A stretch of 64,000 nucleotides of DNA from UBA1479 sp040218445 (GCA_040218445.1 JAVJRK010000013.1:75079-139078), one strand, 5' to 3'; numbered from the stretch's first letter, positions 49,916 through 58,798 are shown. The notes: generated by a model from the letters alone, not told the origin. A program made the numbers and translations.

Positions 49916-50932
49916 TCAAAAGGGGTCTTCCAGTTTCTTGGCCAGCTCTTCAATGTTTTCGGGCGGCCAGGCAGCGATTTCCATGCCCAGATGCAGCCCC
50001 ATCGACGCCAGAACTTCCTTGATCTCGTTCAAGGATTTACGACCGAAGTTCGGGGTGCGCAGCATGTCGGCTTCGGTCTTTTGAACCAAATCGCCAATGT
50101 AGATGATGTTGTCGTTCTTCAGGCAGTTGGCCGAACGCACGGAAAGTTCCAGTTCGTCCACCTTGCGCAACAGGTTCTTGTTGAACGGCAGGTCTTCCTG
50201 CTGCTGCTCTTCGCGGGCGTGTTCCGGCTCTTCGAAGTTGATGAACAGCTGCAACTGGTCCTGCAGAATGCGGGCAGCCAGCGCAACGGCATCTTCCGGC
50301 GTAACGGCACCGTTGGTGTTGATCACCAGGGACAGCTTATCGTGGTCCGTAACCTGGCCGACGCGGGTATTGTCGACCTTATAGGCGACCTTACGCACAG
50401 GCGAGAACACGGCATCGATCGGAATCAGGCCGATCGGGCTGTCTTCGGCGCGGTGCTGGCTGGCCGGAACGTAGCCCTTGCCCATTTCCACGGTCAGTTC
50501 CATGTTCAGCTTGCCGTCGCGGTCCAGGTGGCAAAGCACCAGATCCGGGTCCATCACTTCGATGTCGGCACCCGTTTCGATCATGCCGGCGGTCACGACG
50601 CAGGGGCCTTCGGCCTTCAGCGTCATACGTTTCGGGCCTTGCGCTTCCATGCGCAGCCCCATCGCCTTGATGTTGAGAACGATGTCGGTCACATCCTCAC
50701 GCACGCCGGGGATGGATGAGAATTCGTGCAAAACGCCGTCGATCTGCACAGAAGTAACGGCGGCACCCTGCAGCGACGACAGCAGAATGCGACGCAGCGC
50801 ATTACCCAAAGTCAGACCGAAACCACGCTCAAGCGGCTCGGCAACGATCGTCGCCTGGCGCGCCGGATCGACGCCCGGATTGATATCGAGCTTGTTCGGT
50901 TTAATCAGTTCTTGCCAATTTTTCTGAATCAC
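49916..50932 (-). CDS. rpoA: RNA polymerase alpha subunit
   Basis: The 338-residue protein has the N-terminal dimerisation domain (EPLERGFGLTLGNALRRILLSSLQG), a flexible linker with EEPEHAREEQQQEDLPFN, and the C-terminal DNA-binding domain (LELSVRSANCLKNDNIIYIG and NFGRKSLNEIKEVLASMGL). It nucleates polymerase assembly and contacts UP elements and activators. It is separated from rpsK by 141 bp holding a hairpin, with no rpsD between, as in other alphaproteobacteria. Confidence 0.98.
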   Translation of the reverse strand: MIQKNWQELIKPNKLDINPGVDPARQATIVAEPLERGFGLTLGNALRRILLSSLQGAAVTSVQIDGVLHEFSSIPGVREDVTDIVLNIKAMGLRMEAQGPKRMTLKAEGPCVVTAGMIETGADIEVMDPDLVLCHLDRDGKLNMELTVEMGKGYVPASQHRAEDSPIGLIPIDAVFSPVRKVAYKVDNTRVGQVTDHDKLSLVINTNGAVTPEDAVALAARILQDQLQLFINFEEPEHAREEQQQEDLPFNKNLLRKVDELELSVRSANCLKNDNIIYIGDLVQKTEADMLRTPNFGRKSLNEIKEVLASMGLHLGMEIAAWPPENIEELAKKLEDPF

Positions 50933-50967
50933 GTCCGTGACCTCGCGTTCACTAGAACCATTCGTCA

Positions 50968-50989
50968 GGGACCGTTGCCGCGCGGTCCC
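50968..50989 (-). promoter_or_regulatory. Hairpin in the rpsK-rpoA gap
   Basis: GGGACCG (50968-50974) pairs with CGGTCCC (50983-50989). No T-run follows on the minus strand, so it is not a terminator. It may slow translation or degradation between rpsK and rpoA, or may simply be chance in GC-rich DNA. Confidence 0.3.
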
Positions 50990-51073
50990 GTTTACATAGC
51001 TTCCCAGGCCGTATATCGACCGGGATCCCGGGTGCCAGCCATCAGATACAGATGGCCCGCCCCCCGAAGCGGA

Positions 51074-51466
51074 TTAGACCCGCCGGCGTTTCCGCGGACG
51101 GCAGCCGTTGTGCGGAATCGGCGTCACGTCGCGAATTGCGGTGATCGTGAAACCGATCGCCTGCAAAGCACGCAATGCGGACTCGCGTCCGGAACCCGGG
51201 CCTTTGACTTCGACCTCAAGGGTCTTCATCCCGTGTTCCTGCGCTTTTTTACCGGCGTCTTCACCAGCGACCTGCGCCGCGTAAGGGGTCGATTTACGAG
51301 ACCCCTTGAAACCCATGGAACCAGCCGACGACCAGGCAATGCCATTGCCCTGGGCATCGGAAATGGTGATCATGGTGTTGTTGAACGTGGAATTGATATG
51401 CGCCACGCCCGAAGCGATGTTTTTGCGCTCGCGACGCCGGGGGCGAGCTGCTGCTGCCTTAGCCAT
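51074..51466 (-). CDS. rpsK: 30S ribosomal protein S11
   Basis: The 130-residue protein has the S11 core (NSTFNNTMITISDAQGNGIA, then GSRKSTPYAAQVAGEDAGKK) and the highly conserved end with DVTPIPHNGCRPRKRRRV. It shapes the 16S platform near the mRNA exit. It lies 25 bp after rpsM in the alpha operon. Confidence 0.98.
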   Translation of the reverse strand: MAKAAAARPRRRERKNIASGVAHINSTFNNTMITISDAQGNGIAWSSAGSMGFKGSRKSTPYAAQVAGEDAGKKAQEHGMKTLEVEVKGPGSGRESALRALQAIGFTITAIRDVTPIPHNGCRPRKRRRV

Positions 51467-51491
51467 AACTTAAATCCTTGACCCTAAGCCG

Positions 51492-51860
51492 TTATTTCTT
51501 TTTACCCGCGATGGCCTTTGCCGGGCCTTTGCGGGTGCGCGCGTTGGTATGCGTACGCTGACCGCGCACGGGCAGGCCGCGACGGTGACGCAGGCCGCGA
51601 TAGCAGCCCAGGTCCATCAGGCGCTTGATGTTCATCGCCGTTTCACGCCGCAGGTCACCTTCGACCTGGTGGTCCCGGTCGATGACTTCACGCACACGCG
51701 CGATTTCGTCTTCCGTCAGTTCATTGACACGCCGATCCAGGGGGATCCCGACGTTGTCACAAATTTTCCGCGCCGTCGTGCCGCCAATGCCATGAATATA
51801 GGTCAAGGCAATGACCAGCCGTTTCGCCGTCGGAATATTAACACCCGCAATACGCGCCAA
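51492..51860 (-). CDS. rpsM: 30S ribosomal protein S13
   Basis: This 122-residue protein has MARIAGVNIPTAKRLVIALT at the start, the helix-two-turn-helix GIGGTTARKICDN and the basic tail GLPVRGQRTHTNARTRKG. It contacts the 50S subunit and P-site tRNA from the 30S head. A 226-bp gap with a long inverted repeat separates it from adk, suggesting that the alpha operon has a leader or promoter of its own. Confidence 0.98.
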   Translation of the reverse strand: MARIAGVNIPTAKRLVIALTYIHGIGGTTARKICDNVGIPLDRRVNELTEDEIARVREVIDRDHQVEGDLRRETAMNIKRLMDLGCYRGLRHRRGLPVRGQRTHTNARTRKGPAKAIAGKKK

Positions 51861-51891
51861 GGCTTTCGCTCCTCACGTTCAACAAAACTCA

Positions 51892-51931
51892 AGAGCAAGT
51901 CTTTCGTCGCTTTATAAGACAGACTTGCTCT
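51892..51931 (-). promoter_or_regulatory. 11-bp inverted repeat between adk and rpsM
   Basis: AGAGCAAGTCT (51892-51902) pairs perfectly with AGACTTGCTCT (51921-51931) over an 18-base loop, about 32-71 bp before rpsM. It is in the leader of the alpha operon, where feedback control by a ribosomal protein (S4 in E. coli) is known, so a regulatory RNA element is plausible. No T-run follows. Confidence 0.45.
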
Positions 51932-52086
51932 AACTCATTGTATTCAAGGCAAAAAAGTCGCAACGAACGATTCCGTGCGTTCGGATTTGCCGTAAATTTT
52001 CAAAATCCGCCGGGCCTGAAAAGAGGCGCGATTATAGGCACTTGCGCCCCCAAGTCAACCTGGGGTCAGGGCCTTTTTCACACCGA

Positions 52087-52737
52087 TCAGGCTTGGCCGA
52101 TCACTCCTTTCAATTGATTCGTCACAACGTCGATGTCGGCCATGCCGTCAACGCCCTTCAGAACCCCTTGTTTCTTGTAGTAAGCCAGGATCGGCGCCGT
52201 CTGGGCGTGATAGGCATCCAGCCGATTACGCACCGTATCCTCGTTGTCGTCGGCACGGCGGGAAAACACCGAACTGCCGCATTTGTCGCACACACCGTCT
52301 TTCGCGGGCTTTTCGAACTCGTCGTGGTAGCCTTTGCCGCAATCGGCACAGGTATAGCGGCCGGTGATTCGCTTGACCATGGCATCGTCGTCCACGGACA
52401 GTTCGATCACGTGATCCAGGCTCAGCCCCTTATCGGACAGCATGGCGGTCAAGGCTTCGGCCTGCGGCACCGTGCGCGGGAAGCCATCCAGGATAAATCC
52501 CTTGGCACAGTCGTCTTCGTCGATGCGGGCCGAAATCATGTCGATGATCAGGTCATCCGGCACAAGATCGCCGCGTTCCATAAGTTCCTTGGCCTTGCTG
52601 CCAAGCTCGCTGCCCGAGGCAACGGCGGCGCGCAACATGTCGCCGGTCGACAATTGAACGATACCGAAATCGCTTTCAAGCCGCTTGGACTGCGTTCCTT
52701 TACCGGCACCGGGCGGGCCGATGAGTAACAAATTCAT
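52087..52737 (-). CDS. adk: Adenylate kinase with zinc-type LID
   Basis: The 216-residue enzyme has the P-loop GPPGAGKGTQ at 7-16, FILDGFPRTVPQAEAL, and a LID domain with four cysteines (C130, C133, C150, C153). This is the Cys4 pattern that binds structural zinc, unlike the E. coli LID. It converts AMP and ATP to two ADP. The ATG shares its A with the secY stop (TAATG), so it is translated with secY. A 226-bp gap follows before rpsM. Confidence 0.97.
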   Translation of the reverse strand: MNLLLIGPPGAGKGTQSKRLESDFGIVQLSTGDMLRAAVASGSELGSKAKELMERGDLVPDDLIIDMISARIDEDDCAKGFILDGFPRTVPQAEALTAMLSDKGLSLDHVIELSVDDDAMVKRITGRYTCADCGKGYHDEFEKPAKDGVCDKCGSSVFSRRADDNEDTVRNRLDAYHAQTAPILAYYKKQGVLKGVDGMADIDVVTNQLKGVIGQA

Positions 52738-54077
52738 TACCGCCTCCCCCGAAGCCGTTGCTTTTTGATCAGGCCTTCATACTGATGCGCGATCAGATGC
52801 GATTGAACCTGGGTGACCGTGTCCATGGTCACCGTAACGACGATCAGCAGTGACGTCCCGCCGAAGTAGAACGGAACCCCGAAGTTGGAGATCAGAAGTT
52901 CAGGAATGGCGCAGATCGCGGCAAGGTACAGGGCCCCGACACAGGTCAGACGGGTCAGCACGCGGTCCAGATATTCGGCCGTATTCTTGCCCGGACGGAT
53001 GCCCGGAATGAACCCGCCATATTTCTTCAGGTTATCAGCGGTGTCGTTCACGTTGAACACGACAGCCGTATAGAAGAATGCGAAAAACACGATCAGGCCG
53101 ATGTAGATCCCCATGTAGACGGGGGAACCCCGGCCCAGATAGGCCGCCGCCGCGTTCATCCATTCCGGCCCCTGCCCGGCCGACAGCGTGATGACCGTAA
53201 TCGGCATCAGCAGCAGCGAGGACGCGAAGATCGGCGGAATGACGCCGGCCGTGTTCAGTTTCAACGGCAGGTGGGAGCTTTCGCCGCCCATCATCTTGTT
53301 GCCGCGCTGACGCTTCGGATACTGGATCAGAATGCGGCGCTGTGCGCGTTCGACGTAAACGACCAGTGCGATCACGGCCACCGACATCAGCAAAATCCCG
53401 ATGATCAGGGCAGTCGGCAGCGCGCCCGTACGGCCCATTTCGAACGTGCCGGCAAGGGCCGACGGCAATTCGGCCACGATGCCGGCGAAGATGATCAGGG
53501 AAATGCCGTTTCCGACGCCGCGCGCGGTGACCTGCTCGCCCAGCCACATCAGGAACATGGTGCCGCCCGTGAGCGTCACGACCACGGAGAAACGGAAGAA
53601 ATACCCCGGATCATGGACCGCGGGTCCCTGACTGCCGGACATGCCTTCGATCCCGACCCCGATGCCGTAGGCCTGTAAAAGACAAATCAGAACAGTAAGA
53701 TAGCGGGTGTACTGATTGATGCGCTTACGGCCGGTCTCGCCTTCTTTCTTCATCTGCTCCAACGACGGCGAAATCGACGTCATGAGCTGCATGATGATCG
53801 AGGCAGAAATGTACGGCATGATGTTGAGGGCGAAAATGGTCATCCGCCCCAAGGCACCGCCCGCGAACATGTTGAACATGCCCAGCACGCCGCCCTGGTT
53901 GGCACGGAAAATCTCTTCCAGCACGACCGGGTCGATACCCGGCAGCGGAATAAACGTGCCCAGCCTGTAAACGATGAGCGCACCCAGCGTGAACCAGATG
54001 CGCTTCTTCAATTCCGTCGCCTTGGAAAAGGCGCCGAGATTCACGTTGGCGGCAAGTTGTTCGGCGGCAGATGCCAT
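52737..54077 (-). CDS. secY: Protein translocase subunit SecY
   Basis: The 446-residue protein has ten membrane helices and the SecY signatures YRLGTFIPLPGID near helix 1, MPYISASIIMQLMTSISP, and a cytoplasmic loop with YPKRQRGNKMMGGESSHLPL. It forms the channel for Sec-dependent export with SecE and SecG. Gene order rplO-secY-adk is the standard spc order. It is full length. Confidence 0.98.
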   Translation of the reverse strand: MASAAEQLAANVNLGAFSKATELKKRIWFTLGALIVYRLGTFIPLPGIDPVVLEEIFRANQGGVLGMFNMFAGGALGRMTIFALNIMPYISASIIMQLMTSISPSLEQMKKEGETGRKRINQYTRYLTVLICLLQAYGIGVGIEGMSGSQGPAVHDPGYFFRFSVVVTLTGGTMFLMWLGEQVTARGVGNGISLIIFAGIVAELPSALAGTFEMGRTGALPTALIIGILLMSVAVIALVVYVERAQRRILIQYPKRQRGNKMMGGESSHLPLKLNTAGVIPPIFASSLLLMPITVITLSAGQGPEWMNAAAAYLGRGSPVYMGIYIGLIVFFAFFYTAVVFNVNDTADNLKKYGGFIPGIRPGKNTAEYLDRVLTRLTCVGALYLAAICAIPELLISNFGVPFYFGGTSLLIVVTVTMDTVTQVQSHLIAHQYEGLIKKQRLRGRR

Positions 54078-54120
54078 TCAGTCTTCTCCGGCGGCGGGGG
54101 GCACGCCCCCGCCCTATTCG

Positions 54121-54678
54121 TTATTCAGCCTGGTCTCCGGCATCGCCCTTTTCAGCGGCACGCCGTGCATTCTTGCCCTTCGGCGCTTTCTGCGGCTTGT
54201 CTTCTTCAACAGCAGCCGGCGCCTTGATGGTCACTTGACCGCCCGCCTTTTCAACCGCGGCGATCGCACCCTTCGTGGCACCTTCGACCTCGATGGTCAC
54301 TTTGGCCTTCAGCTCACCCTTACCAAGCAGACGCAAGCCGTCTTTTCTTTTCTTGGCAACGCCGGCTTCGACCAGCAGCTCCGTCGTCAACGGCTTTTTG
54401 GCGTCGATCCGCTTGTTGTCGATCGCTTCCTGAAGCAGGCCCACGTTCAGCTCCGCATAATCACGGGTGAAGTTCGCGTTGTTGAAGCCGCGCTTGGGAA
54501 GACGCCGATAGATCGGCATCTGGCCGCCTTCGAAGCCCAGCAGGCTGACGCCGGAGCGGGACTTCTGGCCCTTCATGCCCTTGCCGGACGTCTTGCCGGT
54601 GCCGGACGCGATGCCGCGACCGACGCGCTTACGCGGACGGGTCGCACCCTTGTTATCGCTGATTTCGTTCAAACGCAT
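54121..54678 (-). CDS. rplO: 50S ribosomal protein L15
   Basis: The 185-residue protein starts MRLNEISDNKGATRPRKRVG and has GKGMKGQKSRSGVSLLGFEG. It is about 35-40 residues longer than the E. coli protein: the conserved part ends near VTIKAPAA and a charged Lys/Glu/Asp tail follows. L15 is a late-assembly core protein of the 50S subunit. It lies 43 bp before secY. Confidence 0.97.
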   Translation of the reverse strand: MRLNEISDNKGATRPRKRVGRGIASGTGKTSGKGMKGQKSRSGVSLLGFEGGQMPIYRRLPKRGFNNANFTRDYAELNVGLLQEAIDNKRIDAKKPLTTELLVEAGVAKKRKDGLRLLGKGELKAKVTIEVEGATKGAIAAVEKAGGQVTIKAPAAVEEDKPQKAPKGKNARRAAEKGDAGDQAE

Positions 54679-54701
54679 GGCGGTGATCCTTATGTATGTA
54701 T

Positions 54702-54893
54702 TTAGTCGCCTTGCTCGACCCGTACCAGGTGGCTGATCTTATTAATCATGCCACGCACAGCAGGGGTGTCTTCGAGCACGCGCGAGCGATGCATTTTGTT
54801 CAGGCCCAAGCCCTTGAGGGTTGCGCGCTGGTCAGCCGGGCGGCCGATGGGGCTGCCGGTCTGAGTGACTGTAACGGTCTTTTTGTCTGCCAT
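54702..54893 (-). CDS. rpmD: 50S ribosomal protein L30
   Basis: The 63-residue protein has TVTVTQTGSPIGRPADQRATL followed by GLNKMHRSRVLEDTPAVRGM, the complete short bacterial L30. It sits between rpsE and rplO with gaps of 14 and 23 bp. Confidence 0.97.
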   Translation of the reverse strand: MADKKTVTVTQTGSPIGRPADQRATLKGLGLNKMHRSRVLEDTPAVRGMINKISHLVRVEQGD

Positions 54894-54907
54894 CTTCAGG
54901 GTTCCGA

Positions 54908-55513
54908 TCAGGCCTGTTCGGTCACGGCGGAAACGTCATCACGACGCTGCACGATGTCACCGACTTTTTTGGACCGGCGCGACGCAACGCTGCGCGGCGA
55001 CTGGATTTCCTTCAATGCGGCGAACGTCGCCTTGACCATGTTGTAGGGGTTGGCACTGCCCATGGACTTGGCAACAACGTCCTGCACACCCATGGTTTCG
55101 AACACGGCGCGCATCGGGCCGCCCGAAATGATGCCCGTACCCGGAGGGGCCGAACGCATGATCACCCGCCCGGCACCGAAGCGACCGGCGATGTCATGGT
55201 GCAAAGTCCGGCCTTCGCGCAGCGGCACACGGATCATGTTGCGCTTGGCGGCATCCGTCGCCTTACGAATGGCTTCCGGCACTTCGCGGGCCTTGCCCGA
55301 ACCGTAACCGACACGGCCCTTGCCGTCGCCGACGACCACCAGGGCCGCGAACGAGAACCGGCGTCCGCCCTTGACCACCTTGGCCACACGATTGATGTGC
55401 ACCAGCTTGTCTGTCAGTTCCGAATCTTCGCGGTTCTCGGGTCCGCGGTCACGGTCACCACGCCGACCGCGCGGGCCCCGTCCCTGACCTTGTTCGTTTC
55501 GTTGCTCTGCCAT
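54908..55513 (-). CDS. rpsE: 30S ribosomal protein S5
   Basis: The 201-residue protein has the S5 N-domain (VVKGGRRFSFAALVVVGDGK, GRVGYGSGKAREVPEAIRKA) and C-domain (FGAGRVIMRSAPPGTGIISG). It carries an arginine/glycine/glutamate-rich extension of about 25 residues at the start (EQRNEQGQGRGPRGRRGDRD), a usual alphaproteobacterial feature. S5 affects decoding fidelity. Confidence 0.98.
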   Translation of the reverse strand: MAEQRNEQGQGRGPRGRRGDRDRGPENREDSELTDKLVHINRVAKVVKGGRRFSFAALVVVGDGKGRVGYGSGKAREVPEAIRKATDAAKRNMIRVPLREGRTLHHDIAGRFGAGRVIMRSAPPGTGIISGGPMRAVFETMGVQDVVAKSMGSANPYNMVKATFAALKEIQSPRSVASRRSKKVGDIVQRRDDVSAVTEQA

Positions 55514-55545
55514 GAGGCTGTTCCTGATTTCCTAGAATTCGATGA

Positions 55546-55908
55546 TTAGAACGACAGGCCGGCTTCACGCGCGGCATCAGCGAGGGCTTTCACCCGGCCG
55601 TGGAACTTGTAAGCACCACGGTCGAAGATCACGTCAGTGACGCCTTCCTTGACGGCGCGGGTCGCGACCAGCTTGCCGACTTCACCAGCAGCCGCAATGT
55701 CGCAGCCCTTGGCCAGCTTGCCTTTGAGCTCTTTGTCCAAGGACGAGGCCGCGGCAAGAGTCTTGCCGGCGCGGTCGTCGATGACCTGAGCGTAGATATG
55801 CAGGCCGGAGCGGAACACTGCCAGACGCGGACGCCCGTTGGCCGCCTTGCGGACCTGACGCCGAACGCGCGTTTGGCGCTTTTCGAATTTTTCGCGAGCG
55901 TTGGCCAT
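55546..55908 (-). CDS. rplR: 50S ribosomal protein L18
   Basis: The 120-residue protein has RRQVRKAANGRPRLAVFRSG, HIYAQVIDDRAGKTLAAAS and the ending FDRGAYKFHGRVKALADAAR, the complete L18 pattern for 5S rRNA binding. It lies 3 bp after rplF. Confidence 0.98.
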   Translation of the reverse strand: MANAREKFEKRQTRVRRQVRKAANGRPRLAVFRSGLHIYAQVIDDRAGKTLAAASSLDKELKGKLAKGCDIAAAGEVGKLVATRAVKEGVTDVIFDRGAYKFHGRVKALADAAREAGLSF

Positions 55909-55911
55909 GGC

Positions 55912-56445
55912 TTACTTCTTCTTTCCTTCCTTGCGGAGAATGTACTCACCCGCATACTTGACGCCCTTGCCCTTGTAGGGTTCCGGCGGACGGTAGGAGC
56001 GGATTTCAGCCGCAACCTGACCGACAAGCTGCTTGTCGATGCCTTCGATGACCACCTGGGTCTGTTCGGGGCAGGAAATCTTGATTCCGTCCGGTGCCGG
56101 GTATTCGACATCGTGGCTGAAGCCCAACTGCAGCACCAGTTTGGTGCCCTGCATGGAAGCACGATAACCGACGCCCGAAATCTCGAGTTCCTTCTTGAAA
56201 CCTTCGCTGACGCCTTCGACCAGGTTCATGACCTTGGTACGGCTCATGCCCCACATCTGCCGGGCGCGTTTGGTGTCATTGGTCGGCTTGAAGTAAATCA
56301 GGTTATCTTCCTGAGAAACCGCGACTTCCTTGACCAGGGTTTCGCTCAGCTCACCCAGCTTGCCTTTGGCTTTGACCGTCAAGCCGTTGATCTCAACGGT
56401 GACGCCATCAGGCACCTGGACCGGGTTATTTCCAATACGCGACAT
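55912..56445 (-). CDS. rplF: 50S ribosomal protein L6
   Basis: The 177-residue protein starts MSRIGNNPVQVPDGVTVEIN and ends with the conserved EPYKGKGVKYAGEYILRKEG. It has the two homologous L6 domains and binds near the sarcin-ricin loop. It follows rpsH by 35 bp. Confidence 0.98.
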   Translation of the reverse strand: MSRIGNNPVQVPDGVTVEINGLTVKAKGKLGELSETLVKEVAVSQEDNLIYFKPTNDTKRARQMWGMSRTKVMNLVEGVSEGFKKELEISGVGYRASMQGTKLVLQLGFSHDVEYPAPDGIKISCPEQTQVVIEGIDKQLVGQVAAEIRSYRPPEPYKGKGVKYAGEYILRKEGKKK

Positions 56446-56480
56446 CTTGAACCGCCTTCTGGTTTATTCGCTCGGTGTTC

Positions 56481-56879
56481 TTAGAACACGCGGCAGAGAA
56501 TTTCGCCGCCCACGTTGTGCTCGCGGCATTCATGGTCCGACAGCACGCCCCGCGGGGTCGACAGGATGGAGATACCCAGCCCGTTAAAGACACGCGGAAG
56601 GTCGCTGATACCCGAATAGACACGACGGCCCGGGGTCGATACGCGCTGAATTTCGCGGATCACCGGCTCGCCTTCGTGGTACTTCAGTTCGATTTCCAGT
56701 TCCGCCATGCCCGGCTGTTCTTCGCGCTTCTGATAGCCGCGGATATAGCCTTCGCGGGCCAGAACCTCGAGAACGTTGGCACGCAGGTTGGACGACGGAG
56801 ACAGAACAACCGTCTTGCGCGCCTGCTGGCCGTTACGGATGCGGGTGAGCATATCACCCAGGGGATCGGTCATAGACAT
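56481..56879 (-). CDS. rpsH: 30S ribosomal protein S8
   Basis: The 132-residue protein starts MSMTDPLGDMLTRIRNGQQA and ends with GISILSTPRGVLSDHECREH and the conserved GGEILCRVF. I use the ATG at 56879; a longer reading runs back into rpsN without similarity. S8 binds 16S rRNA and in E. coli represses the spc operon. Confidence 0.97.
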   Translation of the reverse strand: MSMTDPLGDMLTRIRNGQQARKTVVLSPSSNLRANVLEVLAREGYIRGYQKREEQPGMAELEIELKYHEGEPVIREIQRVSTPGRRVYSGISDLPRVFNGLGISILSTPRGVLSDHECREHNVGGEILCRVF

Positions 56880-56896
56880 ACCTTGGCTTTCCCTTC

Positions 56897-57202
56897 CTAC
56901 CAGCTCGACTTGACCACGCCGGGGATCAACCCGTCGGAGGCCAGGTCCCGCAACGCGATGCGGGAAATCTTGAACTTCCGGTAGTTGCCGCGCGGGCGGC
57001 CCGTAAGCTCGCACCGCAGACGATGCCGGTTCGGGGCGGAATTGCGGGGCAATTGCGCCAGTTTGAGATGTGCATTGAAGCGCTCTTCCGGGGACGCCGT
57101 TTCGTCCCGGGTCACAGCCTTCAAGCGTTCACGCTTGGCGGCATAGCTTTTCGCCATGCGGGCCCGCTTCTTGTTCTTTTCGATCGCGCTTTTCTTCGCC
57201 AT
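56897..57202 (-). CDS. rpsN: 30S ribosomal protein S14 (zinc-free type)
   Basis: The 101-residue protein has KKSAIEKNKKRARMAKSYAA, then NRHRLRCELTGRPRGNYRKF, and ends DLASDGLIPGVVKSSW. It is the long form without the paired CxxC motifs, so it does not need zinc. It lies between rplE and rpsH. Confidence 0.98.
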   Translation of the reverse strand: MAKKSAIEKNKKRARMAKSYAAKRERLKAVTRDETASPEERFNAHLKLAQLPRNSAPNRHRLRCELTGRPRGNYRKFKISRIALRDLASDGLIPGVVKSSW

Positions 57203-57230
57203 TACTCGATCTCCATCCGCTCGTACGCGG

Positions 57231-57776
57231 TCACTTGCCGGCCAGCGGCATATTGAAGGCCTTCAAAAGAGCCTTCGCTTCATCATCGGTATCGGCCGAG
57301 GTGCAGATCACGATATCCATACCCCGGACTTTATCGACCTGGTCATAGTCGATTTCGGGGAACACGATCTGTTCCTTAAGCCCCATGGCAAAGTTGCCAC
57401 GGCCGTCGAAACACTTGCCCTGGATGCCACGGAAATCGCGAACACGCGGCAATGCGATGTTCACCAGGCGGTCCAGGAATTCATACATGCGGTCCTTACG
57501 CAGCGTCACCTTGGCGCCGATGACCATACCTTCGCGCAACTTGAAGCCGGCGATGGATTTCTTGGCCCGCGTCGCCACCGGCTTCTGGCCGGTGATGCGG
57601 GTCAGGTCTTCGATCGCACCGTCAACGCGCTTGCGGTCATCGGTGGCGTCGCCGACACCCATGTTCAGGACAATCTTTTCAAGCTTCGGAACCTGATAGG
57701 TGTTCGCATAACCGAACTCCTCCATCAGGGCGGGCTTGATTTCCTTGGTGTAGACTTCTTTGAGCCGTGCAGCCAT
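57231..57776 (-). CDS. rplE: 50S ribosomal protein L5
   Basis: The 181-residue protein has ANTYQVPKLEKIVLNMGVGD, ITGQKPVATRAKKSIAGFKL and RDFRGIQGKCFDGRGNFAMG, followed by the conserved VFPEIDYDQVDKVRGMDI. L5 binds 5S rRNA and P-site tRNA. It is full length. Confidence 0.98.
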   Translation of the reverse strand: MAARLKEVYTKEIKPALMEEFGYANTYQVPKLEKIVLNMGVGDATDDRKRVDGAIEDLTRITGQKPVATRAKKSIAGFKLREGMVIGAKVTLRKDRMYEFLDRLVNIALPRVRDFRGIQGKCFDGRGNFAMGLKEQIVFPEIDYDQVDKVRGMDIVICTSADTDDEAKALLKAFNMPLAGK

Positions 57777-57791
57777 CGTCAGGGCCCTCGC

Positions 57792-58106
57792 TTAATCAAT
57801 CTGCTCGCCGGACCGCTTGGCGAAGCGGACCTTGCGGCCGTCTTTAAGGATTTTGGTGCCGACACGGGTCGGCTTGCCGTCCTTGGGATCCAGATGGCCC
57901 AGGTTCGACATGTGAATGGCGGCTTCGCGCTCGACAATGCCACCGGCCGACGTCTGGGTCGGACGCTGGTGACGCTTGACGCGATTGACACCTTGGACGA
58001 CGGCGCGGTTGTCGGTGGGAAGCACTTTGAGCACTTCGCCTTCCTTACCCTTGTCGCGGCCGGCCAATACGACGACCTTATCGCCCTTTTTAATTCTCGC
58101 TACCAT
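57792..58106 (-). CDS. rplX: 50S ribosomal protein L24
   Basis: The 104-residue protein has a KOW motif at the start (IKKGDKVVVLAGRDKGKEGE) followed by VQGVNRVKRHQRPTQTSAGG and IHMSNLGHLDP. L24 starts 50S assembly. It lies 15 bp from each neighbour, rplN and rplE. Confidence 0.98.
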   Translation of the reverse strand: MVARIKKGDKVVVLAGRDKGKEGEVLKVLPTDNRAVVQGVNRVKRHQRPTQTSAGGIVEREAAIHMSNLGHLDPKDGKPTRVGTKILKDGRKVRFAKRSGEQID

Positions 58107-58121
58107 TTCTGCGGTTCCTCG

Positions 58122-58490
58122 TCAGATCACTTCCGGCGCCAGGGACACGATCTTCATGTACGCCTTGGCCCTCAGTTCACGGGTCACCGGGCCGAAGATA
58201 CGGGTACCGATGGGTTCGCCGGCGGTGTTGATCAAAACTGCGGCGTTGTTGTCGAAGCGGATCGTCGAGCCGTCGTTGCGCCGGATGTCTTTCGCAGTAC
58301 GCACGACAACGGCGCGGACGATTTCACCCTTCTTGACGCGGCCCCGGGGGATCGCTTCCTTAACCGAGCAAACGATCACGTCGCCCACTGAAGCATATTT
58401 CCGCTTCGAGCCGCCCAGCACCTTGATGCACTGGACCCGACGGGCGCCGGAGTTGTCGGCTACGTCCAAATTGGTTTCGGACTGGATCAT
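58122..58490 (-). CDS. rplN: 50S ribosomal protein L14
   Basis: The 122-residue protein starts MIQSETNLDVADNSGARRVQ and has the KGEIVRAVVVRTAKDIRRND block. It ends with IFGPVTRELRAKAYMKIVSL, all invariant L14 features. It forms an intersubunit bridge with the 16S rRNA. Confidence 0.98.
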   Translation of the reverse strand: MIQSETNLDVADNSGARRVQCIKVLGGSKRKYASVGDVIVCSVKEAIPRGRVKKGEIVRAVVVRTAKDIRRNDGSTIRFDNNAAVLINTAGEPIGTRIFGPVTRELRAKAYMKIVSLAPEVI

Positions 58491-58544
58491 TGTTCTTGTC
58501 CTTGATTAATGGGCTGTCCTGACGGGCTTGCGCTCGTTTCGGCG

Positions 58545-58781
58545 TCAGCCCGCCTCGCTTACCACTTCCCAGGACTTCCGCCGCGAAATCGGGCGACATT
58601 CCTGAATTTGAACCTGATCGCCAACCTTGCAGGCGTTGGCTTCATCGTGCGCGGCATACTTCTTGGTCCGCTTGATGAATTTCTTATAGAGCGGATGCTT
58701 AAACCGGCGCTCGACCTGAACGGTCACGGTTTTATCCATCTTGTCGCTGACGACGACGCCCTGGAGGATACGTTTCGGCAT
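58545..58781 (-). CDS. rpsQ: 30S ribosomal protein S17
   Basis: The 78-residue protein has RILQGVVVSDKMDKTVTVQV, RRFKHPLYKKFIKRTKKYAA and the ending IQECRPISRRKSWEVV, the complete S17 OB-fold. A 54-bp gap separates it from rplN. Confidence 0.98.
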   Translation of the reverse strand: MPKRILQGVVVSDKMDKTVTVQVERRFKHPLYKKFIKRTKKYAAHDEANACKVGDQVQIQECRPISRRKSWEVVSEAG

Positions 58782-58798
58782 CTTTCGCTACCTCTTTA

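Noticed and set aside
57156..58391. 411-codon plus-strand frame across rplE-rplX-rplN
   Set aside because: Crosses several certain ribosomal genes on the other strand; typical high-GC artefact.
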